A stretch of 64,000 nucleotides of DNA, taken from Algoriphagus zhangzhouensis. GTDB lineage: Bacteria; Bacteroidota; Bacteroidia; Cytophagales; Cyclobacteriaceae. The position numbers and the translations under genes are program-made. The stretch lies in the NCBI RefSeq assembly GCF_900148515.1, contig NZ_FRXN01000003.1, forward strand, positions 1 through 64,000, given 5' to 3'. The notes below the pieces were generated by a model. It saw only the letters and a list, made by a program, of their open reading frames with translations. It was not told where the DNA came from and did no database searches. This document shows, piece after piece, positions 26,797-37,011 of the stretch; position 1 is the stretch's first letter; each line of letters opens with the position of its first letter.

Positions 26797-29091
26797 ATGA
26801 AGTTAAAAGTCTACTTTCAATTACCTCTCCTATTATTTTCAGCTAAAGTTGTAATTACTACTCTTTTAGTAACCTTAAGCTGTTTCAACTCTTTTTCTCA
26901 TCAGAAAACTACCAATAATGAGAAATTAGATAAAGATCATGAATACTTAGATAATCATTTGACTCAAGATAATCTTGTTGAAGCTATAGGGTATTTTAGA
27001 AATGCAATTGAGGAATCTAAGAAAGATGGCGATTCACTTAGATTCGTTCGAAATTATAACCATTTGGGAATTGTCCATCTCCTTACCAGAAATTTCGAAG
27101 CTGCAGGTGAAAACTTTGAGATCGCACTAAAGTATGCTGAAGAATATGGGTATGAGTTTGAAAAATTATACATGATTCATAATCTTCTTGAATCTTATTA
27201 TTTCAATCAATCTTACGACAAAGTAGACAGTCTTTTCACTCGAGCGACGAACATTTCATACGAATTCAAAAACTCACTTTACTTCAAAAACCTTCTAGTT
27301 TTTATCAATGCTGCTTATAAAAATTCTGAGTTTGAAGAATTGGAAAATTTCACCGATTCAATTTATCATACTCTTGATATCCATGGTCCCAAAAATTGGC
27401 CTGATAGTGTAAATAACAAACTTGAAAGTGAATTCAAATCATTCCAATATGAATTTGATCTTTTCAGAGGGTTCAGCTACACACAATCAAAGGATCAAGA
27501 AAAAGTAAAAGATGGTTACCAGATTTTGTTAAATATGAACCAGGACTCCTTGGAATATTATCTACAGAAAAATGATGATACTTTTAATAAGCTATCCCTA
27601 TTAAACTCTCAGAAATCTACTTTTTATGAAGATCAGGGTGAAATTGGCAAATCGCTTTTTTATTCCAAACTAGCAAACGATTACCAGCAAAAAGCAATCT
27701 CTAAATATTTGGTTGCACTATCCAATACTGGTAGTACTATTGGCTTGATGACAAAATTTGAAAGTGAAAGGAGTCACCTTCTCGACATCAATGAAAAGAA
27801 TAAACAGATACAGCACTATTTTATGCTCATCATGATATTGATTCTTTTCATTTTAGGATTTCTTTTTTTCCATTCACAAAAAGTCAAAGCTTCTAGTAAA
27901 AAAATAGCGTCTATCAACCAAGACTTAATCCATGCAAACATTGAACTTTTGAAAGTAGATGAAGAAAGACATAAATTCTTCTCCATCATCAGTCATGAGT
28001 TAAAAACACCTGTTTATGGGATTTCTGGTATAGTAGAAAGAATAAAGAGTGAAGGTGATTTCAATGGAAAAGTCAAAGAAGACTTTAATACTCTTGAAGT
28101 AATATCGAAATATATGTCGCTCTTAATCAGTAACATTTTAAGAGTTACCAGTTTCGATTTCAGAGAAGTTAAACTTGTTAATGAACCACATGACCTATTT
28201 GAGGTCCTAGAAAATAACATCACTGCTATAGAGCTATTTTCTGACAAAAAGGGAGTTACCATAATTGGGAGATTCGACCAATCCATAAAAGAAAACAAAC
28301 TCTTATTTGATCGTGTATTGTTGGATCAAGTATTTATGAACCTTCTCCAAAACGCATTAAAATACAGTGATACTGGAGGAGCTATCAAGTTTGAGGCCTA
28401 TGAAACGCGAGAAATCCCTAATCAAAAGAAAAGTATCAGGTTTGAAATTTCTGATATTGGAAAAGGGATAGCTCCAGAAGAAATTTCAAAAATCTTCGAT
28501 GCTTATCGAGGTAATAACGATCAAAATTTCGAAAAAGGGATTGGTTTGGGGCTATTTGTAGTAAAAGAGAACCTAGCGAAATTCAACTCTGAAATAGACG
28601 TAAAATCTGAAATAGGCAAAGGGACAACTTTCTCTTTCGAAATAGATTTTGATATCGCTCAATCATCCTTCAATCGCACAGATGAAATTCCTTTCATTGA
28701 GCCAATGCATCCAATCCATGTTTTGGTTGTGGATGATAGTGAATTGAATCTTCTGGTATCTAAGAAGCAGGTCAAAAAAATCACAAATACAACCTGTGAT
28801 ACAGCAATAAGCGGAGCTATCGCCCTGGATCTTGTCAAACAAAAAAAGTATGATCTAATCCTACTCGATATTAATATGCCTGAAATGGATGGATTTGATA
28901 CATGCAAAGAGATAAAGAAAATTGATCCAGAAGTCAACGTTATTGCATTGACAGCTTTACAGGCAGACCAAGTTATTTCAAAAGCTATATCTGTTGGAAT
29001 GGAACTGGTGATCTCTAAACCCTTTAATTTTGATTATTTCAAAAGGACAGTAATTGAATATGGAAAAAGAAAAACAGGGGTAACTTCTTAA
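26797..29091 (+). CDS. Hybrid sensor histidine kinase/receiver with TPR sensor region
   Basis: I place the start at the ATG at 26797 (MKLKVYFQLPLLLF) rather than the TTG four codons upstream. The protein has 764 residues. An N-terminal signal/anchor is followed by TPR-like helices to ~residue 310. Then come one span (~341-359, MLIMILILFILGFLFF), HisKA with phospho-His400 (SIISHELKTP), HATPase_c (NLLQNALKYSD, SDIGKGIAP, GIGLGLF) and a C-terminal receiver with D646/D647, phospho-D691 (LLDINMPEMDG), T719 and K741 (SKPF). It lacks an output DNA-binding domain, so it must pass phosphate to an unlinked partner. It stands alone. Its last codons double as the terminator of the convergent permease. 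Confidence 0.92.
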   Translation: MKLKVYFQLPLLLFSAKVVITTLLVTLSCFNSFSHQKTTNNEKLDKDHEYLDNHLTQDNLVEAIGYFRNAIEESKKDGDSLRFVRNYNHLGIVHLLTRNFEAAGENFEIALKYAEEYGYEFEKLYMIHNLLESYYFNQSYDKVDSLFTRATNISYEFKNSLYFKNLLVFINAAYKNSEFEELENFTDSIYHTLDIHGPKNWPDSVNNKLESEFKSFQYEFDLFRGFSYTQSKDQEKVKDGYQILLNMNQDSLEYYLQKNDDTFNKLSLLNSQKSTFYEDQGEIGKSLFYSKLANDYQQKAISKYLVALSNTGSTIGLMTKFESERSHLLDINEKNKQIQHYFMLIMILILFILGFLFFHSQKVKASSKKIASINQDLIHANIELLKVDEERHKFFSIISHELKTPVYGISGIVERIKSEGDFNGKVKEDFNTLEVISKYMSLLISNILRVTSFDFREVKLVNEPHDLFEVLENNITAIELFSDKKGVTIIGRFDQSIKENKLLFDRVLLDQVFMNLLQNALKYSDTGGAIKFEAYETREIPNQKKSIRFEISDIGKGIAPEEISKIFDAYRGNNDQNFEKGIGLGLFVVKENLAKFNSEIDVKSEIGKGTTFSFEIDFDIAQSSFNRTDEIPFIEPMHPIHVLVVDDSELNLLVSKKQVKKITNTTCDTAISGAIALDLVKQKKYDLILLDINMPEMDGFDTCKEIKKIDPEVNVIALTALQADQVISKAISVGMELVISKPFNFDYFKRTVIEYGKRKTGVTS

Positions 29092-29103
29092 GTTACCCCT
29101 GTT
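29073..29103 (-). terminator. Terminator of permease 1, lying inside the hybrid-kinase 3' coding end
   Basis: A 14-bp perfect stem (29073-29086 with 29090-29103, loop CTT) spans the kinase stop codon. On the minus strand it is followed by TTTTTCTTTTT, so it is oriented to end the permease message, five bases past that gene's stop. On the plus strand no T-run follows. Confidence 0.85.
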
Positions 29104-29107
29104 CCAT

Positions 29108-31516
29108 TTATTCATCTTTCAATACTTTAGCCGGATTGGACTGTGCTGCCACAAAGGAATGCGCTCCTACTATCAAAAGGCAAATCAACAATACTCCTAT
29201 CCCGGAAAGCGCAAATAAGAAATAAGGCATATCCACTCGGTATTCGAAACCATTCAACCAATCCCTTAAGAAATAATAGGCAGGGTAAATAGCGATTGCA
29301 AAGGAGATCAAAACCAAAATCACATATTCCTTGGAGATCATCCCCAAAATCTGCAGGATGGTAGCTCCCAATACTTTTCTGATGCTGATTTCCTTCAAGC
29401 GTTGAGAAATAGTAAACGAAGACAATCCAAACAAACCCATCGAAGAAATCAAGATGGCAAGAATACAGGCAAAGCCTAGCACGTTTCTGATTCTTAAATC
29501 CTCTTGGTAAAACTTATCCATTTCAGTATCTAGAAATTGAAAAGACGCAGTTTCATAAGGGTAAACTTCGCGGAAAATCCTATCCAAATTTTCTCTCGCC
29601 AAAGCTAGGTTTTGCCCATTTTGAAGCTTTACGGAAAGGATGCTAAAATAAGGTCGGTTAATGGTAAATAGTAAAGGTCTTACCTCTTCCCTCAAGGTTC
29701 GAGAATGAAAATCTCCCGTGACACCAACAATTTTTCTGATTTCGCCACCAAACCTAACTTCCCTTCCTATCGCATCCTCAGCTGAAGAATATCCGGCCTC
29801 AGCCACAAATCTCTCATTGACCAAAACCTCATCAGATAAATTATGACCGGGAACGCCTGAGATAAGCGGTATTCCATTAGTCCTGATAAATGCTGAATCC
29901 ACATTCATCACTTGGATGTTAAATTCTTTGAAAGTGGTGTCTACGGGAATCCCAACATCGGAAGTCCACAAACTACCAGATGAAACCAAACTTCCACTCA
30001 AACTTGCTGAGGAAACTTGACTTTCTTGAAGCATTCGATCCTTTAGGGATTCCATTCTATCCTCACCTGACATAAAAGGCAATCTTGTATACATCACCAA
30101 ATCCTTATCAAAACCCATGGGTTGGCTTGTCACATATTTGATTTGGTAATTCAACACCAAAACCAAAATGATAAAAGCAATAGAAGATGAGAATTGAAGA
30201 ATTGTCAGATTTTTCCTCATAAATGCACCCAAAGAAAAGCCTCTGGAAGTTGAAAGCTCACCTTTCAAAGCTCTTTGAGGTTTATAACCTGAAAGGACTA
30301 ATGAAGGATAGATCCCTGCCAAAGCAGTCAATAGAATTGGGAAAAGGATGTAAAATAAAAGGTTGACTCCTGAAAGGTAATTAACTGCAAATTTCACAGG
30401 TAAATAAGAGGCAAATGTCACTTTTAAAACTTCAACCAATGCAATCCCAACAAGCATGGATCCGATTACCATCAGATAGGTTTCTGACAAAAATTGAAAA
30501 ATCAATTGACCGCGTACCCCTCCCAATGATTTTCGGATTCCAACTTCTTTTGCTCTGCCCATGGCTTGAGCAGTTTCCAGATTGATGAAATTCAAAGTAG
30601 CCAAAGCCAAGATAATCAACCCTATATAAATCAATCCATTTAAAAAAGTCTTGGAAATGGTCGTGTTATCATAGTTATCATTAAAATGAATTTCTGCTAA
30701 AGGTTCCAGAAAGAAATTGATATCCGTTTCTTCTTTATCCTTATAATTTTTTTCAGCCAATGGTCCAAAAGCTTCATCTATTTGAGCTTTTGAAACACCT
30801 GCTGTAGTCTTCACAAATAATTGTGAACTAGAATTGAGGTTAGTCCAAGAATGAAGACCAAACCACTCTTTCTTTTCCTGAGAATCAATAGTACTGAATG
30901 AAATAAAATCAGTGAAAATCAAATCTGAGTTTTTCTTAAAATCTTCAACAATCCCTGTTACCTCAGCACGAATTGTATCGGTATCAATGTAGGTCAACTC
31001 ACTACCCAAAACATCCAAAGGCTCTTTGCCAGGAAAGTACTTTTGCATCACTGATTCAGCAATCACTACCGAATAAGGTTTCTCAAGTGAAGTTTCAGGA
31101 TTTCCAGCCAGCCAAGTCCTTGGGAAAATTTCAAAAAATCCACCATCAGAAAAAGTCACATTGTTTGTTCTCCCCATCACCTGATTGTTTTCGGGCAAAA
31201 CAACCATCGTTTCCCAAAGAGTATACAATCGTGCTTTATTTTCTATTCCCGGTATTTCTGAATCTATCACTTCCCCAAGTGGTCCTGGAGTCCCAGAAAA
31301 TGAAACTAAATCTCCTCCCCAATTCTCCTCGGTGTTTACTCGAAAAATCCGCTCTTTGTCCGGATGGAAACCATCAAAACTGTAGGCATAAACCAACAAA
31401 TTGAAAATCAAAAAGCAGATGGAAAGACCGATAGAAAGACCCAGAATATGTATAAATGTTCTGAGTTTATTTCTCTGAAGATTTCTCCAGGCGATTTTAA
31501 AGTAATTTTTTATCAT
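29108..31516 (-). CDS. Orphan FtsX/MacB-type ABC permease 1
   Basis: 802 residues, start MIKNYFKIAWRNL. Layout: N-terminal span (~20-45), periplasmic MacB_PCD-like domain, three-helix FtsX domain beginning near residue 323 with the coupling motif KEVGIRKSLGG, a central span, a second periplasmic domain, and a second FtsX domain near residue 707 (KEISIRKVLGA). It ends SNPAKVLKDE. Such double-FtsX proteins act in mechanotransmission or export of lipids, peptides or drugs with a LolD/MacB-type ATPase. No ATPase is adjacent. It is last in a run of three same-strand permeases, 134 bp after permease 2, and is ended by the hairpin in the convergent kinase gene. Confidence 0.93.
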   Translation of the reverse strand: MIKNYFKIAWRNLQRNKLRTFIHILGLSIGLSICFLIFNLLVYAYSFDGFHPDKERIFRVNTEENWGGDLVSFSGTPGPLGEVIDSEIPGIENKARLYTLWETMVVLPENNQVMGRTNNVTFSDGGFFEIFPRTWLAGNPETSLEKPYSVVIAESVMQKYFPGKEPLDVLGSELTYIDTDTIRAEVTGIVEDFKKNSDLIFTDFISFSTIDSQEKKEWFGLHSWTNLNSSSQLFVKTTAGVSKAQIDEAFGPLAEKNYKDKEETDINFFLEPLAEIHFNDNYDNTTISKTFLNGLIYIGLIILALATLNFINLETAQAMGRAKEVGIRKSLGGVRGQLIFQFLSETYLMVIGSMLVGIALVEVLKVTFASYLPVKFAVNYLSGVNLLFYILFPILLTALAGIYPSLVLSGYKPQRALKGELSTSRGFSLGAFMRKNLTILQFSSSIAFIILVLVLNYQIKYVTSQPMGFDKDLVMYTRLPFMSGEDRMESLKDRMLQESQVSSASLSGSLVSSGSLWTSDVGIPVDTTFKEFNIQVMNVDSAFIRTNGIPLISGVPGHNLSDEVLVNERFVAEAGYSSAEDAIGREVRFGGEIRKIVGVTGDFHSRTLREEVRPLLFTINRPYFSILSVKLQNGQNLALARENLDRIFREVYPYETASFQFLDTEMDKFYQEDLRIRNVLGFACILAILISSMGLFGLSSFTISQRLKEISIRKVLGATILQILGMISKEYVILVLISFAIAIYPAYYFLRDWLNGFEYRVDMPYFLFALSGIGVLLICLLIVGAHSFVAAQSNPAKVLKDE

Positions 31517-31650
31517 GACAGTTTAATTCTAAAATTGAAAAATTGGAAAATTCGCTTCAATTGCTCTCTAATCTCAGTTCTCAGATCGCTTTATTCTTGA
31601 TTATTAACTCTTGGTTCTTAAATCTAGATTCTTGGTTCGTATTAATTAAT
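31517..31650 (-). repeat. Mosaic leader repeat upstream of permease 1
   Basis: The gap holds three repeat types shared with other permease leaders: CCAATTTTTCAATTTT (minus strand of 31531-31546, near the start codon), degenerate GAGATTAGAGA-like units, and AAGAACCAAGAGT-like units (31590-31640). No gene is present. Confidence 0.6.
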
Positions 31651-34062
31651 TCATTCACTTTTAAGTGTCTCAGAGGGATTGACAAACATGGCCTTTAGGG
31701 TTTGATAGAGTGTAGTCAACACGAAAATCAACAAGATGGAAATAGCCGGTAATGCAAAGAACCACCAACCTAAAGACACTTGGATTTGGAAGTTTTCCAG
31801 CCAATTTGATAAAATGAAATAAGAGAGAGGTACTCCGACCAAGAAGCACACTGCTAACCAAATCACATATTCTCCAGAAATTAAATTCAGGATCTGAGAA
31901 GGGCTTGCTCCCAAAATTTTGCGAATACTGATTTCCTTCGTTCGCTGGATCACCAATTGATTGGTCACTCCCAAAATACCCATCACAGCAATCAAAACCG
32001 CAACCAATGAAGCTAATCCAAAAAGCTTCACAAACTGTTGTTCACTTTTGTATTGTCTATCAAAATGCTCATCCAGAAAGTAATATTCAAAGGGAGAACT
32101 GGCATATTGCTTTTCGAAAACATCCTCTATTTCTGCTAATACCATCTCAGCATTTCCCTTCTCAAAATCCACGACGTAGTATTTCAAATCCTGTTTTGAG
32201 AAATTCAAAACCAAAGGTTCAACCTCTACATTCACTCCCTGTTGTCTATAGTTTTCCACCACGCCCACAATAGGTACTCCAGAGTTTCCAAAGGCCAAAG
32301 TTTGTCCCAAAGCCTCTTCTGGATTTTCCAAACCCAAGGCTTCTAAAGCTTTTCTATTGATGATCGCTTCAGAGCCATTTTCTAAGGCAGGATTAAATGA
32401 TTTTCCAGCCAAATATTCAATACCAAATACTTCAAAATATCCTTCTCCGACATTAAGCATGGTATACATCAGTCCATTTTTTTCTTTTCCTTCCAAATGG
32501 AAATCATCAGATCTCCAGTATACCTCAGTACCTGGAATCTCGTTGGTTGCGGCCAGCTTTTTTACCGAATTGAGTGAGCCGACAGAATTCTGCAATTGCT
32601 CCTGATAGTTCCCACTCCCCTCTACATAAAGCATCGGTGATCTAAAAACCAATTTATCCTCCAAACTCAACCCTAATTGCTGGTTTCTCATGAACTCCAG
32701 TTGCTTGTATACAGTAAGGACTCCTGCGATAATGATCAGGCAAAAAACCAATTGACTTACCAATAACGGGCGTGAAAAAGCACTTTTCATTTTCCATTTA
32801 AGTGTGCCTTTTAAAGCATTTGCGGGAGAAAAAGAAGTCAAAACCACGGCTGGATAAATCCCTGACAACAGAGTTCCTATCAGCCAAAAACCTATCAAGA
32901 ATTGAAAGTTTGGCTCCAACTGAAAATCTGAAGCCGGAAGGCCTAAATCCAATAAATTATTCAAAAGAGAGCCAGAAGAGGCAATCAATACTGAAGCGAT
33001 AATTACCGCAATTAAATTGAGTGCTAAACTCTCAAACATGAACTGAAAAAACAGCTGTTTCTTATTTCCTCCTGAGACTTTGCGTACTCCAATTTCTCTA
33101 GCCCTATTCAAGGCTTTGGCATTGGAAATATTGATGGAATTCAAATAAACCATCAGCAGCACAAAAAGGCCTATCCAAAGAAAATATGATAGCTTTTTCC
33201 CATCAGTCCCTTTCTCATATTCTCCGGTAGTTTCCAAGCTGGTATGAATCGAAGAAACAGACTGAAGGCTTAAATCCCATTTGGAATGATTGGATTCCAA
33301 AGCTTCTCCGTAGTGCCTTTGCAAATTTTCATTGGCCGCTAGTTCCAAATCAGTTATGGAAGCCTCAGAGTTTACTTTAAGGTAAGTGTAGAGATTGACC
33401 CAATCGTAAGACTGATCTATTTCTTTGCCTATGAACTGATGCAAAGTAGCGTAAGAAATCAAGATTTCAGGTCTCAAATGTCGATTGCTTGCTGGAGATT
33501 CAAACACTCCAGCTACTTGAAAATCTACTGTCCCATCAAAATTGGTACTATTGATTTGCAAAGTTTTTCCAACAGGATTTTCATCGCCATAAATCTTCTC
33601 TGAGATTTGATTTGAAATCATTACCTGCATTGGGTCATTCATGGTCGATACTTTCCCATGAAGCATTTTCACATCAAAAAAATCAAAATACTGGGTATCG
33701 GTTAGGAAAATGCTCTCCTCTCGAATAAACTGATCCTGAAATCCAGCGATGACTTCACCCAAAATAACGACCCTGCTCAATGCTTCCACTCCCGGGACTT
33801 CTTTGAGAATATTTTCGCCTATACCAGGAGATGTACGCGATCCAGTTTCCACAAAATCTTCATCTGTTTGAGTAGTAAGATTTACTCTATACAGTTGCTC
33901 GGACTCAGGAAGATCTGCATCAAAACTTTGTTCAAATCGAACATAAATCAACAAAATCATCACCGCACTAATCCCCACAGCCAATCCACCAATATGGATC
34001 AAAGAATTCACTTTGTCACTCCATAGCTTTCGCCAAAGTATCTTAAAGTAGTTTTTTAGCAT
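31651..34062 (-). CDS. Orphan FtsX/MacB-type ABC permease 2
   Basis: 803 residues, start MLKNYFKILWRKLWSDK. It has the same double-FtsX layout as its neighbours; the first coupling motif near residue 320 reads REIGVRKVSGG and the second near 707 KEISIRKILGA. It ends NPSETLKSE. The large loops between them (about 50-285 and 455-670) should be periplasmic. One of the more divergent members: the opening WRKLWSDK lacks the usual WRNL, and the KVSGGN segment is otherwise seen only in permease 5 (KVSGAN). Gaps of 134 and 131 bp to permeases 1 and 3 carry leader repeats, so each gene may have its own promoter or be reinitiated within one message. Confidence 0.93.
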   Translation of the reverse strand: MLKNYFKILWRKLWSDKVNSLIHIGGLAVGISAVMILLIYVRFEQSFDADLPESEQLYRVNLTTQTDEDFVETGSRTSPGIGENILKEVPGVEALSRVVILGEVIAGFQDQFIREESIFLTDTQYFDFFDVKMLHGKVSTMNDPMQVMISNQISEKIYGDENPVGKTLQINSTNFDGTVDFQVAGVFESPASNRHLRPEILISYATLHQFIGKEIDQSYDWVNLYTYLKVNSEASITDLELAANENLQRHYGEALESNHSKWDLSLQSVSSIHTSLETTGEYEKGTDGKKLSYFLWIGLFVLLMVYLNSINISNAKALNRAREIGVRKVSGGNKKQLFFQFMFESLALNLIAVIIASVLIASSGSLLNNLLDLGLPASDFQLEPNFQFLIGFWLIGTLLSGIYPAVVLTSFSPANALKGTLKWKMKSAFSRPLLVSQLVFCLIIIAGVLTVYKQLEFMRNQQLGLSLEDKLVFRSPMLYVEGSGNYQEQLQNSVGSLNSVKKLAATNEIPGTEVYWRSDDFHLEGKEKNGLMYTMLNVGEGYFEVFGIEYLAGKSFNPALENGSEAIINRKALEALGLENPEEALGQTLAFGNSGVPIVGVVENYRQQGVNVEVEPLVLNFSKQDLKYYVVDFEKGNAEMVLAEIEDVFEKQYASSPFEYYFLDEHFDRQYKSEQQFVKLFGLASLVAVLIAVMGILGVTNQLVIQRTKEISIRKILGASPSQILNLISGEYVIWLAVCFLVGVPLSYFILSNWLENFQIQVSLGWWFFALPAISILLIFVLTTLYQTLKAMFVNPSETLKSE

Positions 34063-34193
34063 GGCTGCATTGGTTATATAGTTTGAATACTGGAAAGTTC
34101 GATCAAATTCTAATCTCCTGTTTCCTAATCTCTGTTCTCAAATCTCTAATCTCAAATCTCTTTTATCTTAGATCTCGACTCATGGATCTAGTT
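34063..34193 (-). repeat. Mosaic leader repeat upstream of permease 2
   Basis: Low-complexity units of the AATCTCTAATCTCAAATCTC type (34100-34170, plus strand) fill the gap. The CAATTTTTCAATTTT box of other leaders is not recognisable here. No gene. Confidence 0.5.
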
Positions 34194-36638
34194 TTATTCG
34201 TCTTTCAATGTTTTCACAGGATTCATCTGAGTCGCTCTAAATGCCTGAGCAGAAACGATCAGTAAAGTAAATCCTATTCCCAGAATGGCAAGAAGTACAA
34301 AATTGATCCAGGAAGGCCAGTCTTTCACTGCAAATTGGGCAATCCAACTTTGCATCAGGTACAAACTCAAAGGCAAGGCGATCAAAACTCCAGCAACAGT
34401 AATGGCAAGGAATTCTCTATTGAACATCCAGGAAATACTTAAGCTTGAGGCTCCCAACACTTTCCTGATTCCAATCTCCTTGGTTCTTCCGGCAATACTC
34501 AAAGCTGCCATCGCAAACAAGCCCATAGTGGCAATCAGAATAGCAATTCCAGCTGCAAAAAAGACCATTTTACCCAAGCGCTCATCTGCTTTGTATTGGT
34601 TTTGGACCTTTTCATCCATAAAGCTAAAACTGAAGGATTCCATTGGAAAAACTTTTCCCCATTCACTTTCCAATACACTTTTGAATGTCTCAAAATCAGT
34701 TCCGCTTCCTTTCACCAAAACCTTTGGATTGAAAGCTGCATGGATCATCAAAGTATTGATTCCGCTAAACAACAATTTGGGACTTTTTGCCAAAAGCAAT
34801 GGCTCAATTTCTTTGTAAAGTGAGTTATGATTGAAATCTTTAACCACCCCAACGATTTGATGAGGTGCAAACTCGGAGTTTGGTAACATTTCGCCCAATG
34901 GATCCTCCCAATTCATGGCTTTCGCAAAAGTTTCATTGATAACAAATGCACTACTATCCGCTCCTATATCAGGGTTAAGAGCCCTTCCTTCTGCCATTTC
35001 CAAACCCATAGATTTGAAATAATCTCCTCCAACGAAGCTTACTCGGAAATTAAATTGCTCTTTTTCATTGGTTTCAAATCCACTATCCCAGAAAGACTCA
35101 TCCCCATAGGTCGCTATAGAAATTCCTGCAGACTCAACTTCAGATCTTCCCACCAAAGCCTGACGATAGGTTTCGGCATTTTCAAATCCATCCACCAGAT
35201 TTTGAACTAAATCCAATCCGGAAACTCCAGGCACATCCACAATCACCACCATCTCTTTATCGAAGCCCAAATCATAGTCCCTGATAGCTTTCATTTGATT
35301 CACCATGATCAATGTTGAGGCGATCAACAGAAATGATATAAAGAATTGAAATGCCACCAAACCCTTTCTCAAGCCTTGCTTTCCAAATCGGATAGATAGA
35401 TTCCCTTTCAATACCTTAATCGGCCGAAGATTGGACATAAAAAATGCAGGATATGCACCAGCCATTGCGGTAATCAAAATAACTAGGCCGATCAGAATCC
35501 CAATTTGAGTAGGTTGGTAAACCAAATCCAAATCCTTCTCAAACAAACTATTGAAAGTCGGTACAAGCAATTCAGCCACCATCAAGCCTAAAACCAAAGC
35601 TATCAAAGTGGTCAACAAGGCTTCAGTCAAAAACTGGAACATCAACTGACTAAAACCTGCTCCCATGGTTTTCCTAACTCCCACTTCTTTCGCTCGAGTC
35701 ACTGATCGACCAATGGCCATTGTGGTAAAGTTGATAGAGGCAATCAATAAAATCAAAAAGGCAATTCCAGCAAGGATATAAAGTAAGGTTGGACGGGTAG
35801 TTTCTACCATTCCTGTGATCTCATCATCAGTCAGGTGAATTTCTGACATGGGTTGAAGCTCCCATAAGTACTCCCCTTCTACGTATTCTTCTCCGAGAAC
35901 CTTTTTCATCATTGGAATAGAACCAGATTCTATGGAGGCCTTTGCTAATGGGTCATTGGCCTTTAGGTAAGTATCTCCAAATACATGAAACCAGTTGTTT
36001 TTCCCAAATTCATCGACTGTGAAATCAAGATTCTGATCATTAATCAGCATTTCAAACTGTAAACTGGAGTTGCCTGGAATATTTTCTAGTAATCCAGTCA
36101 CTTGATACTCCTCAAAATTATCACCCATTTTCATCCGAATGGATTTACCAATAGGATTGCTGTCTCCAAAGTATTTTTTAGCTACATCCTCTGTAATGAC
36201 TGCTCCGAATTTATCCTGAAGAACCTTGCTTTTATCTCCCTCTATCAGTTTGAAATCAAAGATTTCCAAGAACTCGGGACTCACCATGGAATAATTTTGA
36301 TTCTCAGTGGTTAATTCGTCCAAATAGGCTTGACTCGCACCACCGATGTATCGAGTAGTGGCTTCAACCTGCGGAAACTCAGAGGCAAAAGTCGGTGCTG
36401 TTATAATTGGAGTCGAATAGGAAAAAGTCTTTTCTCCATCTACCACTTCAAACCTTCTCAATCTAAAAATCTTGTCATTGTCTGCATGAAAATTATCATA
36501 GCTAGATTCAAACTGGACAAAAAAGAAAATCAAAATACTCACACCCAATCCCAAGGTCAATCCAATGATATTGATCCCTGTATGAAGCTTGTACTTCATG
36601 AGATTTCTAAAAGCAATTTTAAAATAGTTCTTCAGCAT
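34194..36638 (-). CDS. Orphan FtsX/MacB-type ABC permease 3
   Basis: 814 residues, start MLKNYFKIAFRNLMKYK. Coupling motifs KEVGVRKTMGA near residue 316 and KEIGIRKVLGA near 718 mark the two FtsX domains. A central span (GLVAFQFFISFLLIASTLI) separates the two periplasmic domains. It ends NPVKTLKDE. First gene of the permease 3-2-1 run in the minus direction: a terminator at 36911-36947 isolates it from permease 4, so its promoter should lie in the 373-bp gap, near a CGAACA palindrome (36969). No ATPase accompanies it. Confidence 0.93.
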   Translation of the reverse strand: MLKNYFKIAFRNLMKYKLHTGINIIGLTLGLGVSILIFFFVQFESSYDNFHADNDKIFRLRRFEVVDGEKTFSYSTPIITAPTFASEFPQVEATTRYIGGASQAYLDELTTENQNYSMVSPEFLEIFDFKLIEGDKSKVLQDKFGAVITEDVAKKYFGDSNPIGKSIRMKMGDNFEEYQVTGLLENIPGNSSLQFEMLINDQNLDFTVDEFGKNNWFHVFGDTYLKANDPLAKASIESGSIPMMKKVLGEEYVEGEYLWELQPMSEIHLTDDEITGMVETTRPTLLYILAGIAFLILLIASINFTTMAIGRSVTRAKEVGVRKTMGAGFSQLMFQFLTEALLTTLIALVLGLMVAELLVPTFNSLFEKDLDLVYQPTQIGILIGLVILITAMAGAYPAFFMSNLRPIKVLKGNLSIRFGKQGLRKGLVAFQFFISFLLIASTLIMVNQMKAIRDYDLGFDKEMVVIVDVPGVSGLDLVQNLVDGFENAETYRQALVGRSEVESAGISIATYGDESFWDSGFETNEKEQFNFRVSFVGGDYFKSMGLEMAEGRALNPDIGADSSAFVINETFAKAMNWEDPLGEMLPNSEFAPHQIVGVVKDFNHNSLYKEIEPLLLAKSPKLLFSGINTLMIHAAFNPKVLVKGSGTDFETFKSVLESEWGKVFPMESFSFSFMDEKVQNQYKADERLGKMVFFAAGIAILIATMGLFAMAALSIAGRTKEIGIRKVLGASSLSISWMFNREFLAITVAGVLIALPLSLYLMQSWIAQFAVKDWPSWINFVLLAILGIGFTLLIVSAQAFRATQMNPVKTLKDE

Positions 36639-36910
36639 GGTTTATAAGATTGGAAAATTTCAAAATTGAAAAATTGGAAAATTCAGTCCAATTATTCAAT
36701 AGGTTCACAAGTTCAAAGGTGCAAGGGTTCAAATTTGGAATATTGTAAGGTTATATTGATTCACTTTCCCCATCAATGTCCCATTTCCTCTTTCTCTATT
36801 CTCAGATCTCCAATCTCGTGAATTTTGAATCTCTGTTTTTGGTTCTTGGCTCTTGATTCTTGATACTTGGCTCTTGATACCAAAATTATTTATTCCACTT
36901 TGGTGCCATA

Positions 36911-36947
36911 AAAAAAGCCCCTAAACTGGATGAATAAGGGCTTTTTT
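36911..36947 (-). terminator. Intrinsic terminator of permease 4
   Basis: Arms AAAAAAGCCC (36911-36920) and GGGCTTTTTT (36938-36947) with a 17-nt loop. It lies 65 bp after the permease 4 stop on the minus strand. Confidence 0.85.
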
Positions 36948-36967
36948 AAATTTTTGATTTTGAAAGG

Positions 36968-36985
36968 GCGAACAAAATTGTTCGC
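36968..36985. repeat. Palindrome GCGAACAA-AA-TTGTTCGC, dispersed element copy 2
   Basis: Perfect 8-bp arms. On the minus strand AGCGAACA is shared with the elements at 23831 and 54281. It lies between permease 4's stop and its terminator, 330 bp upstream of permease 3. Confidence 0.6.
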
Positions 36986-37011
36986 TCTCGCACAATCATT
37001 CAATTGAGAAA

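Larger units (their letters stand above)
36639..37011 (-). repeat. Long mosaic leader between permeases 3 and 4
   Basis: No gene. Read from permease 4's stop on the minus strand it holds a CGAACA palindrome (36968-36985), the terminator (36911-36947), then TTCTTGG/TTCTTGA-type units (36838-36885), TCTC-rich units (36785-36835), GGTTCA-type units (36710-36745) and the AAAATTGAAAAATTGG box (36662-36677) just ahead of permease 3's start. Confidence 0.6.
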
